Shown here: positions 26,343 through 34,197 of the stretch, one piece after another | How positions within the stretch are numbered: position 1 is the stretch's first letter | Layout of the letters: every line of letters starts with the position of its first letter | From: an uncultured Bacillota bacterium | Lineage (GTDB): Bacteria > Bacillota > Dehalobacteriia > UBA7702 | Direction of reading: 5' to 3' | Assembly: GCA_934702375.1 (NCBI GenBank) | Contig: CAKUYE010000002.1 | Location: 1-64,000, forward strand | DNA length: 64,000 bases | The notes under the pieces: generated by a model | What the model was told of the DNA's origin: nothing | Database searches by the model: none | The model's input: the letters and a program-made list of their open reading frames with translations, nothing else | Made by a program: the position numbers and the translations under genes

Positions 26343-28403
26343 ATGTCTGTTGTATTGGGTATTGACACCGGCGGAACCTTTACCGATGCGGTGATCATTG
26401 ATTTGGAAACAAAAAAAATTCATGCGGAAACGAAATCGGAAACGACCCATTTTCATCTGATCGAAGGCATTTCCAAAGCCATCGATCAGCTGGAATACGA
26501 TGATTTTTCCAATGTCGCCTATGCTTCTCTCTCCACTACACTGGCAACCAATGCCATTGTGGAAGGGCGGGGCTGCCGCGTGGGGCTGATCGTTATGGGC
26601 TTTGCGCCCAAGGAGCTGCCCCGGTGCGAGTTGGCGGTGATCCCCGGCGCCATCGACCTTCACGGCGGTGTGGCAGAGCCTTTGGATTCGGAAAAAACCC
26701 GGGCTGCCATTGAAAGCTTTCGGGGCAAGGTAGATGCTGTTGCCGTTTCCTGTATTTTGAGTATCCGTAATCCTTCTTTGGAAAACGAAGTTAAAACCAT
26801 GGTTCGGGAGCAGCTGGGGTTGCCTTGTGTGGCTGCCCATGAGCTTTCTTCGGCTCTGGGGATGCAGGAGCGCACCGTTACCGCAGCCCTCAATGCCCGG
26901 CTGCTGTCGGTAATTGATGATCTCTTTGCCGCAGTAAAAGAGGCTCTTGCCAAAAAGGGCATGGATATCCCCATTATGATCGTAAAAGGGGATGGTAGCC
27001 TGATGACGGAAGCCACGGCGAAATACCGCCCCATTGAAACGATCCTCTCGGGACCGGCGGCCAGTATCATCGGCGCTACCTTTCTCAACGGTACCGATCA
27101 CGGGTTAATCCTTGATATGGGCGGAACAACGACGGATATCGCCGTGATGAAAAACGGACGCCCCCGCATTAATCCTCAGGGAGCATCGGTGGGTGGTTGG
27201 CGCACCCGAGTGGCGGCGGCAGAGGTCAATACCTTTGGTCTTGGCGGCGATAGCCGTATTCATCTGGATATGGTGGATCATAAGGTGAAGGTGGGACCGC
27301 GACGGGTTTATCCTCTTTCCACCATTTGCCGTCTTTACCCCCATTACCGCCGGGAAATGCACACCCTTGTATCGCAGCGCATCGGCTTGATGAAATATGA
27401 GCTTTGCGAAGGCTTTTTCCTTTTGCGGGAGCTTCCCGTTGGGATGCTTTCTCTTTCCAATACCCAGTATGCGGTGTTGCGGGAGCTGAAGGATGGCCCC
27501 CACACGATTCGGGAGCTTTCTTCCCGTATCGGCGTTGATCCGGATTTCATCCATATGGATCTTCTTGTGGAGCACGGTATTGTGGCATTGGTGGGTTTTA
27601 CCCCAACGGATCTTCTTCACGCCGTCGGGGAATATACCCGGGGCGATGCCGAAGGCTCCAAATTAGGGCTTACTCTCCTTGCCCGGCGTTGGGATATGAC
27701 CGAGGAGGATGTGGCGGCCACCATCCGGAAAAAGATCACCGAAGGGCTGGCGGAAACAATTTTGGACAGTGCCTTTGCCTATGAAAAGCTGCCCTTGGAT
27801 GCCGCTTCCACGGAGCAGCTGAAAGCCATGGTAAAAAAAGCCTTTTACGAGGATAAGGAAGATCTTTTGAGCATTCTTTTCCGGCTGAATATGCCGGTGG
27901 TGGGGATCGGTGCTCCCATTCGTTCCTGGCTTACACCGGCAGCGGAAAAATTCCACACCGATGTGATCTATCCGGAGCATTACCACGTTGCCAATGCGGT
28001 GGGTGCCGCCGCCGGAAAGATCACCCATATTTATCGCATTACCGTCCAGAATCACGAGATTGACGGCATCCATGTTTATGCTCCCTGGGGTCGCACCGTA
28101 TTTGGGGTGGATGAAGAGGAAGAGCACGGCGCCGAAGATGTCACCGCAGAACAGATGCACATCGGCAATCAGCGAAAAACCAGAGATTTTGTGGTTAATC
28201 AGGCCATTCAATATGCCATCAGCGAAGGCAAACGCCGCATGGAAGCGGAGCTGAAAGCAGAAAACCTGAAAAACTATGAAATCCTGACGGAACGTCACGA
28301 CCGCACCGTAGGCTATACCTACAACGAAAATATTCAAATGTTCATCGAATCTCAAATCGAGATCATAGCCGCAATCAACCCCAACTGGCAATACGAAAAT
28401 TAA
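26343..28403 (+). CDS. hydantoinase/oxoprolinase-family protein (HyuA-like)
   Basis: 686 aa, usual HyuA length. The ASKHA-type ATPase start VLGIDTGGTFTDAVIID is followed by Hydant_A_N and the hydantoinase A core (ILDMGGTTTDIAVM, residues 257-270). HyuA proteins work with a HyuB partner in ATP-dependent ring opening of hydantoins or 5-oxoproline, or in acetone-carboxylase-like reactions. No HyuB gene is next to it, which is odd, so the substrate and even the activity type are open. An AAAGGG site precedes the ATG. The left flank is the palindromic intergenic region, and a dead IS copy follows 27 bases after the stop. Confidence 0.8.
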   Translation: MSVVLGIDTGGTFTDAVIIDLETKKIHAETKSETTHFHLIEGISKAIDQLEYDDFSNVAYASLSTTLATNAIVEGRGCRVGLIVMGFAPKELPRCELAVIPGAIDLHGGVAEPLDSEKTRAAIESFRGKVDAVAVSCILSIRNPSLENEVKTMVREQLGLPCVAAHELSSALGMQERTVTAALNARLLSVIDDLFAAVKEALAKKGMDIPIMIVKGDGSLMTEATAKYRPIETILSGPAASIIGATFLNGTDHGLILDMGGTTTDIAVMKNGRPRINPQGASVGGWRTRVAAAEVNTFGLGGDSRIHLDMVDHKVKVGPRRVYPLSTICRLYPHYRREMHTLVSQRIGLMKYELCEGFFLLRELPVGMLSLSNTQYAVLRELKDGPHTIRELSSRIGVDPDFIHMDLLVEHGIVALVGFTPTDLLHAVGEYTRGDAEGSKLGLTLLARRWDMTEEDVAATIRKKITEGLAETILDSAFAYEKLPLDAASTEQLKAMVKKAFYEDKEDLLSILFRLNMPVVGIGAPIRSWLTPAAEKFHTDVIYPEHYHVANAVGAAAGKITHIYRITVQNHEIDGIHVYAPWGRTVFGVDEEEEHGAEDVTAEQMHIGNQRKTRDFVVNQAIQYAISEGKRRMEAELKAENLKNYEILTERHDRTVGYTYNENIQMFIESQIEIIAAINPNWQYEN

Positions 28404-28429
28404 AGAAAACAGCCTCTCCGAATCAAAGG

Positions 28430-28655
28430 ACCCCCAATACTGGACACTCCGTATTGGGGGTATTGTTATATGAAGTACAGCTATGAGTACAAGCAAAGGT
28501 GTTTATAAATGTGTCGACAAGGGAAATGGCCGGAGACACCAGATGGTGTGCAAGAAAAACTTTTCATGGCATGATTCGCGAGTGGTTCGAAATAGAGAAA
28601 GCTTGCGGTCCGGAGGCATTACAACACAAGAATCAAAACAAAGGCAAAAGTAAAT
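28430..28655 (+). pseudogene. decayed IS3-family orfA with element terminus
   Basis: Bases 28430-28497 repeat, inverted, the element end at 1-68, with the hairpin kept as an 11-bp stem. From the ATG at 28470 the frame reads MKYSYEYKQRCL and then stops. After the stop the same frame gives MCRQGKWPETPDGV, and after a frameshift GMIREWFEIEKACGPEAL appears in another frame. Together these match the N-terminal 60 residues of IS3-type OrfA, with a stop and a shift. The rest of the element is gone. Confidence 0.75.
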
Positions 28656-28679
28656 TTCATATGCTTATGCAGCATGAAA

Positions 28680-28711
28680 ATTCCCGCCTTGTTGTGGTGC
28701 AAGGCGGGAAT
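28680..28711. terminator. terminator-like hairpin
   Basis: 11-bp stem ATTCCCGCCTT/AAGGCGGGAAT just past the stop of the minus-strand unknown gene, with T-rich sequence following it on the minus strand. Confidence 0.6.
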
Positions 28712-28722
28712 ATCTTTATCTA

Positions 28723-29523
28723 TTATTTTATTGGAAAGAAGTGGATGAACTTTTCTTCATCGCCGTTTTCCAGGCTTTGCAGCATACCGTTTTTATCCAT
28801 TCTGCAGGCAAAACAGCGGGTATGAATCTTGAATCCGATTTCAGGAATTTCACAGGAAACAGGCATAGTCAGTTCTTCACCCCAACGCTCTTTGTATTCT
28901 TTCCCTTCCTTTGCATACATTTCCGGGAATTTTATATTAACATATTGATCTTCCTGGGTTTGATCATACACAATGACAATATTCTCGGAATTTGGAACAT
29001 GAACTATCTTTCGCACGACATCTTGAATTTCTTTTTCGTTCCGGCAATCATTGCCGATACAACCCCGAAGGAAGTAATCGACATTATCAGGTTTGATTTC
29101 TGTGCCGGTTTGGTTTCCATAGAAATACTGGGCTACAATAAAGATAAGGTCTTTCTTCGTTTCAGCATCCTTTTCTTCCGCTAATTTTCGCATTTTTTCC
29201 AATTCCTCTTGTCTTTTTTGTTCCCGTTGGGCTTCATGTTCCCTGCGCATTTCATCGGTAGGGCGGACCCATTGCTCATCCCGTTCCCAATAGGGACACT
29301 CGTCCTCTACATCCATGAAGGTGCAGCCTCTGAAAACCTGCATGATATCTCCGTCACGATAGCTGTCATCGTTAAAGGTGAGGTCATCATTGAATTCAAA
29401 TAGCCAATCTGCGCCGATTTCCTGATAAAGGATATAGTCTTCACTTTTCAGTACTACGCCAAGGTATCCCGCTCTGTTTACAATGATATCGCCGGTATTC
29501 AATTCTTCTTTTTTCATATACAT
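28723..29523 (-). CDS. unknown protein with charged coiled-coil middle
   Basis: 266 aa, soluble. The N-terminal 85 residues look like a small beta-rich domain (GDIIVNRAGYLGVVLKSEDY). Residues about 90-130 are a highly charged Glu/Lys/Arg helix, probably coiled coil. The C-terminal half has CIGNDC and RCFACRM cysteine pairs that could bind metal. I do not recognise a family. Start is the ATG at 29523 with AAGGAG upstream. Downstream of an XRE regulator on the same strand, in an AT-richer accessory block between an IS remnant and an AlbA_2 gene. Confidence 0.55.
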   Translation of the reverse strand: MYMKKEELNTGDIIVNRAGYLGVVLKSEDYILYQEIGADWLFEFNDDLTFNDDSYRDGDIMQVFRGCTFMDVEDECPYWERDEQWVRPTDEMRREHEAQREQKRQEELEKMRKLAEEKDAETKKDLIFIVAQYFYGNQTGTEIKPDNVDYFLRGCIGNDCRNEKEIQDVVRKIVHVPNSENIVIVYDQTQEDQYVNIKFPEMYAKEGKEYKERWGEELTMPVSCEIPEIGFKIHTRCFACRMDKNGMLQSLENGDEEKFIHFFPIK

Positions 29524-29549
29524 AATAGATTCTCCTTGTATGATTTGAT

Positions 29550-29583
29550 TCACAACGTTCTTTGTTGTTGTGAGCTTATTATA
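29550..29583 (-). promoter_or_regulatory. promoter -10 with adjacent dyad ahead of the unknown gene
   Basis: TATAAT (29583-29578, minus strand) is followed by TCACAAC-N10-GTTGTGA (29550-29573) covering the transcription start region. The neighbouring XRE protein is the obvious candidate to bind it (inference). Confidence 0.45.
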
Positions 29584-29622
29584 CAAGAAGTATCTCTGAA
29601 AAGGCGCTCATAGCAGTAGCGA

Positions 29623-30108
29623 CTATTTGTTTCGTGTAATGAGTTTGCTTAAAGATTTATATCCGCGAGCATCCAGATAGAGATTCAGATCTATAAGGGT
29701 TCGATGTTTTTTTAGTGCATACCAGACGATGGCATCCCGTTTGCGCCGAGCATATAATGGCTGCTTACCGGAGTATCTCAGCAAGATCTGTGTTTCCTCC
29801 ACGGTTGCGCCGAGTCGAACGCAAAGCGCAAGTAAAACGTCACGAGAAGGGTTCAATTCCTCGCCGTTTACGATTTTACGAACATAGCTATGGGTCTTTC
29901 CGATTTCCAAAGCAGCCTTGTTTGGGCTCATCCCGTATCGGTCTAACAGGCGATACAGATAATCTCCCATAAGCAAATTTTCATCCATCAAATCTTCGGA
30001 AAAATAATTTTCAAATTCTTCGAAAGATTCGATGCAATCAACGGCTCTTTCGATATCAATGGATGGATATTTGTGCTGAAAGAATAAGTTTCCGTCATGC
30101 ATTTCCAT
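29623..30108 (-). CDS. XRE-family helix-turn-helix regulator
   Basis: 161 aa. The middle holds a Cro/CI-type HTH (YGMSPNKAALEIGKTHSYVRKI, about residues 58-79), followed by a helical tail (LDARGYKSLSKLI). An N-terminal acidic segment of about 45 residues precedes it. The start at 30108 has GGAGG seven bases upstream. It precedes the unknown gene by about 100 bases on the same strand and probably controls it. Confidence 0.75.
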   Translation of the reverse strand: MEMHDGNLFFQHKYPSIDIERAVDCIESFEEFENYFSEDLMDENLLMGDYLYRLLDRYGMSPNKAALEIGKTHSYVRKIVNGEELNPSRDVLLALCVRLGATVEETQILLRYSGKQPLYARRKRDAIVWYALKKHRTLIDLNLYLDARGYKSLSKLITRNK

Positions 30109-30259
30109 GGCATAACCTCCGTTAGATATTATGTATTTATTCATTATTATATTATACTGCAAAACAAAAATGAAATCTACCGAAATACACTCACACAAAA
30201 AGCTAACGAGATAAGCTCTCTGCAAAGCAAACCGGCGATAAACGAAAATATAATCAAAG

Positions 30260-30371
30260 ACTCTTTGCTAATTCGATAAAATTCCCTTGAATTAGCAAAG
30301 AGTTTTTGCTATAATTAGCGTATTAAAGGTGGTGTTAGTTTGTTAACCGAAGAATTGATTGAATTAGCAAA
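30260..30371 (+). promoter_or_regulatory. promoter with embedded 15-bp dyad (AlbA_2 gene 1)
   Basis: TTGAAT (30287-30292) and TATAAT (30310-30315) are 17 bases apart. A perfect 15-bp dyad (30260-30274 and 30289-30303) spans the -35 and most of the spacer. TTGAATTAGCAAA recurs at 30287-30299 and inside the gene at 30359-30371. This arrangement suggests autorepression, though the dyad plus T5 could also act as a terminator for incoming transcripts. Confidence 0.6.
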
Positions 30372-31779
30372 CAAAATAAGCAAACAAAAAGCCGAAGAGC
30401 AAACAATAGAACTGAAATCCGCAAAGACAGGTTGTCCCAAAAGGCTGTATGATACGTTATCAAGCTTTTCCAACCAGGACAGCGGTGGTATTTTGGTATT
30501 TGGTATTGATGAGAGCGCTGCATTTCAGGTTGTTGGCGTATATGATCCCCAGGATTTGCAAAAGAAAATAACGGAACAGTGCTTACAGATGGAACCTCCG
30601 GTTCGCGCTGTATTTACACTGGCAGAATATCAGGGGAAGATGATTTGTGCAGCGGAAATTCCCTCCATCGATATCACGGAGCGTCCCTGCTATTATCGGG
30701 GTGCGGGGCGAACGAAAGGTTCCTACATTCGTGTCGGTGATGCGGATTTGCCCATGACGGACTATGAGTTATACAGCTATGAAGCGTTTCGCAAGCACTT
30801 GCATGATGATGAACGACCCGTTGAGCGAGCAACAATGCAATTGTTGGATACGGAAAAAATCCAAGGATACATAAAAAAAATGTGCGTGGATCGCCCCGGA
30901 TTTTCCAGGTTGACACCGGAACAAACCATGGAAATGCTGAATATTACGAGAAATGGCGTTCCGACATTGGCTGCTGTTCTGAATTTCGGCATTTTCCCTC
31001 AAGGTTTTTTCCCTCAGCTTGGTATTACGGCCATCGTAGTACCCGGGACCGAAATCGGTGATGTCGATGAAGAATCCGCGCGGTTTATTGACAACAAACG
31101 AATTTGCGGAACCATTTCGGAAATGGTGGAAGAAGCTTTGAATTTTTGCCGCAGAAATATGAAAGTTAAAACCATTATCAGCAAAGAAACCGGTGCTCGC
31201 ACCGATAAAACAGAGTACCCGGTGGAGGCACTTCGCGAGGCAATCCTTAATGCCGTCATTCACCGCGATTACAGTATTCATACCGAGGGAACTCCGGTTC
31301 AAATTGACTTTTTTACAGACCGTGTTGAAATTCACAGTCCCGGAAGTTTATACGGCCGGATGAGTATTGAACAGCTGGGGATTGCAAAACCGGATCTGCG
31401 AAATCCTGCCCTGGCGGTTATGGCAGAAATACTGACTGCCGCAGAACATCGCTATTCCGGTATTCCCACCATGCGCAATGCAATGAAAGAATATGGTTTG
31501 CCGGAACCGAAATTTGAAAACCGCCGAAACGAGTTTGTGGTAACCCTTTATAATAAAAAGGAAGCGGAAACTGCAACGGTAAATACGGAACCGGTTGATG
31601 ATTTGTTGACCTTCTGTCATGAACCGAAAACACGGCAGGAGATTGCTACCTTTTTGGGTGTGAAAACCGTGTTTTATGCAATGCAGCATTATGTTCGGCC
31701 TTTGCTTGATGCCAAAAAACTTGCAATGACTATGCCGGAGAAACCAAAAAGCAGAAATCAAATGTATTACACCGTTTGA
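30340..31779 (+). CDS. AlbA_2 (Schlafen-like) domain and HATPase_c_4 protein
   Basis: 479 aa. The N-terminal AlbA_2 domain (residues about 15-135; ELKSAKTG...GGILVFGIDE) is related to the Schlafen core. HATPase_c_4 follows, with EALREAILNAVIHRDYS near residue 295, and a winged-helix-like tail (QEIATFLGVKTVFYAM). These are annotated as putative transcriptional regulators and also occur in defence and toxin-like loci; function is unsettled. Start TTG at 30340, 8 bases after AAAGGTGG. Divergent from the XRE pair. A terminator follows. Confidence 0.75.
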   Translation: MLTEELIELANKISKQKAEEQTIELKSAKTGCPKRLYDTLSSFSNQDSGGILVFGIDESAAFQVVGVYDPQDLQKKITEQCLQMEPPVRAVFTLAEYQGKMICAAEIPSIDITERPCYYRGAGRTKGSYIRVGDADLPMTDYELYSYEAFRKHLHDDERPVERATMQLLDTEKIQGYIKKMCVDRPGFSRLTPEQTMEMLNITRNGVPTLAAVLNFGIFPQGFFPQLGITAIVVPGTEIGDVDEESARFIDNKRICGTISEMVEEALNFCRRNMKVKTIISKETGARTDKTEYPVEALREAILNAVIHRDYSIHTEGTPVQIDFFTDRVEIHSPGSLYGRMSIEQLGIAKPDLRNPALAVMAEILTAAEHRYSGIPTMRNAMKEYGLPEPKFENRRNEFVVTLYNKKEAETATVNTEPVDDLLTFCHEPKTRQEIATFLGVKTVFYAMQHYVRPLLDAKKLAMTMPEKPKSRNQMYYTV

Positions 31780-31787
31780 ATTGACGG

Positions 31788-31818
31788 AAAAGCCAGCGTC
31801 GTGGAGGCGCTGGCTTTT
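31788..31818. terminator. bidirectional terminator
   Basis: 11-bp stem AAAAGCCAGCG/CGCTGGCTTTT between the AlbA_2 gene and the convergent sensor kinase gene. Confidence 0.8.
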
Positions 31819-31868
31819 GATTGTGGTTTATTTGATTTTTCATCCTTTTATCCTTTGGGATGATTTTT

Positions 31869-33413
31869 TTATTGGGGGAGGAGCGGGGTTTCCGGGAGGT
31901 CCGGGATATTTTCTTCGCTTTCGTCGTCGGGGTTTTCGTCGATATCCAGTTCAAACCAGAAATTTACCCCATTTTCACTGTTGAACACACCGCATTTGTT
32001 GTTGTGGGCTTCCATAATGGTCTTTACGATGGTAAGGCCGATGCCGGTGCCGCCATAGCTGCCGGTACGGGCTTTATTGCGTTTATAGAAGCTGAGCCAG
32101 ATCTTATCCAGTTCTTCCTCGGGGATGGGATCCCCTTCGTTAAAGACATTGATATGGAGCTTTTTGTCCATAGTCTCGGTGGTGATGCGGATATGGCCCT
32201 GAGCGGCGGTATGGTCGGCGGCATTGGTAATGAGGTTCACCAGTACCTGACCAAGCATATTGCTGTCGGCCAAAATCATACATTTTTCCGCGGTGCTTTT
32301 GATGTAGATCTGTTTTTCCTTAAACATCAGGTTGAATTTGGCAATGATGGTATCAATATAGGAGGCAATATCGAAGGATTCGATTTCCGGTTTGATCTTG
32401 CCCAGTTCCAGCTGGGAAAGGCTTAAGATCTGCCGTACCAGTTTGTTCATACGGTCGGCTTCTTCGATGATGACCGAGGTGTAGAACTCCCGATCCTCCT
32501 GACTTTCGCTGATATTTTCCCTTAGCCCCTCGGCATAGCCCTGAATAATGGCAATGGGAGTTTTGAGGTCGTGGGAAACGTTGGCAATGAGGTTTTGGCG
32601 CATTTCATCAATCTGGCGTTCTCTCCGCACTTCATCCTCTAAAATGGCATTGGCTTTTTGCAGTTCGGCAATGGATTCTTCCAAACGATCCGAGAGGAAA
32701 TTTACATTTTCCCCCAGTTCGCCGATTTCATCGGTGGTTTTGCCGGTGAATTTTTTACTGAAATCCAACTGAGACATACGTTTTGTGATGTCGTTGATTT
32801 CCAGAATGGGTTTCACCCAGTGCCGTGAAATCAAAAAGGCCATAACCAGAGAAAAGAGGAGTGTAACACAGCCGGTGATCATGATAAAGAAGCGACTGTA
32901 GCCGATATTTGCTTCGATGGAGGGCACCGAGAGCCTTAAAACGATATAAAACATATCGCTGCCCAAAGGAAGCTGACCGATGAGTGTCAAAAATCGTCCC
33001 TGGGAAACTTCATCGTTTTGGGTATAGATGATATAGCCGTCATTTTCGATGTTGTTCCGAAAGGTGCGGATCTCTCTTTCGTAGATGTCCGAATCCATGG
33101 TGTCGGCGATTTTCTGGCGGATGTTGCCGTTATCTTCGATGAGAAAAGCGCTGACGGTATCGTAGGAGCTGTTGAGAAAGAGGATCTGCATTCCCGATGC
33201 CGATTCAAATTCCTGAATGTTGCTGGAGAGGTAGCCGTTATTTTCAATGACTTCATTGTAGATACGGTGGTAGGACTCTGCCAGCAGATTTTTATTTTGA
33301 GCTACGGTATATTTGCCGTAAAAAAGAATGTGAGAGCAGGTGAGAATCATCATGAAAAACAGGATGATAAAACCTACCGTCAAAAACAGTTTTGTTTGTA
33401 TGGAATACTTCAT
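31869..33413 (-). CDS. sensor histidine kinase (second system)
   Basis: 514 aa. Helix 1 (about 9-32), an extracytoplasmic sensor region of about 130 residues, helix 2 (about 172-195), HAMP, HisKA with NVSHDLKTPIAII (His near 286), and HATPase with GGTGIGLTIVK. The C-terminal tail is acidic and proline-rich (NPDDESEENIPDLPE). PhoR/VanS-like. The gene lies 14 bases after its response regulator and downstream of the carboxypeptidase-like gene, which suggests sensing of wall or envelope state. Confidence 0.92.
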   Translation of the reverse strand: MKYSIQTKLFLTVGFIILFFMMILTCSHILFYGKYTVAQNKNLLAESYHRIYNEVIENNGYLSSNIQEFESASGMQILFLNSSYDTVSAFLIEDNGNIRQKIADTMDSDIYEREIRTFRNNIENDGYIIYTQNDEVSQGRFLTLIGQLPLGSDMFYIVLRLSVPSIEANIGYSRFFIMITGCVTLLFSLVMAFLISRHWVKPILEINDITKRMSQLDFSKKFTGKTTDEIGELGENVNFLSDRLEESIAELQKANAILEDEVRRERQIDEMRQNLIANVSHDLKTPIAIIQGYAEGLRENISESQEDREFYTSVIIEEADRMNKLVRQILSLSQLELGKIKPEIESFDIASYIDTIIAKFNLMFKEKQIYIKSTAEKCMILADSNMLGQVLVNLITNAADHTAAQGHIRITTETMDKKLHINVFNEGDPIPEEELDKIWLSFYKRNKARTGSYGGTGIGLTIVKTIMEAHNNKCGVFNSENGVNFWFELDIDENPDDESEENIPDLPETPLLPQ

Positions 33414-33427
33414 CGGGTATTCCCTCG

Positions 33428-34099
33428 TTATCCTTCAAAACGATAGCCGTAACCGCGTACCGTTTCGATGAGGTTGCCTTTTTCTCCCAGCTTTGCCCGG
33501 AGTTTTTTGATGTGGGTATCGACGGTGCGCAGGTCACCGAAATAGTCATAACCCCAGAGGGCGTTGAGGATCTGCTCGCGGCTGAGAGCTACCTTCTGAT
33601 TTACGGCAAGGTAAACAAGGAGTTCGTATTCTTTGGGACTGAGGTCAATGCGTTCGCCATCGCAGGTTACCACACGTGCCACCTCGTCAATGACAAGACC
33701 GTCAAAGTCTTTTACGCCGCTGCCGCTGCTTTCCGGCTGCTGACGGAGAAGAAGCTTGATCCGGGCCATCAATACGATGGGACTGAAGGGCTTCGTAATG
33801 TAATCGCTGGCGCCCAGCTCCAAACCGAAAACCTCGTCGCTGTCCTCGGAACGGGCCGTAAGCATGATAACCGGCAGTTTGGAGTCTTTTTTCCGAATGT
33901 GGCGCAAAACGCTCCAGCCGTCATACTGGGGCATCATGACATCGAGAATCACCAGACTCAGCTGCCCCATTTTTGTTTCGATAATATCCATAGCTTCCTG
34001 ACCGTCGGCGGCTTCCAGAACGGTATAGCCTTCCTTGGTCAGAAAGTCCTTCACCAAACGGCGCATTCTTTCTTCATCTTCTGCAATTAAAATATTCAT
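33428..34099 (-). CDS. OmpR-family response regulator (second system)
   Basis: 223 aa. The receiver begins MNILIAEDEERM, with the phospho-acceptor Asp in LVILDVMMPQYDG and Lys in ITKPFSP. Winged helix ends LIETVRGYGYRFEG. ATG at 34099 with AAGGAGG upstream. Between the carboxypeptidase-like gene (98 bases upstream) and the kinase, all on the minus strand. Confidence 0.94.
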   Translation of the reverse strand: MNILIAEDEERMRRLVKDFLTKEGYTVLEAADGQEAMDIIETKMGQLSLVILDVMMPQYDGWSVLRHIRKKDSKLPVIMLTARSEDSDEVFGLELGASDYITKPFSPIVLMARIKLLLRQQPESSGSGVKDFDGLVIDEVARVVTCDGERIDLSPKEYELLVYLAVNQKVALSREQILNALWGYDYFGDLRTVDTHIKKLRAKLGEKGNLIETVRGYGYRFEG

Positions 34100-34197
34100 A
34101 CACAAAACCTCCTTGCAAAGGGTAATCTTCATTTTTCCTATCGTCATTATGGGGGAAAAGTATGACGATTTTGTGTTCGTATCGGCAAGGTTTCGTA

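Noticed and set aside
28483..28653. 56-codon frame starting MSTSKGVYK
   Set aside because: Overlaps the IS3 orfA remnant in another frame; the recognisable transposase residues lie in the other two frames.
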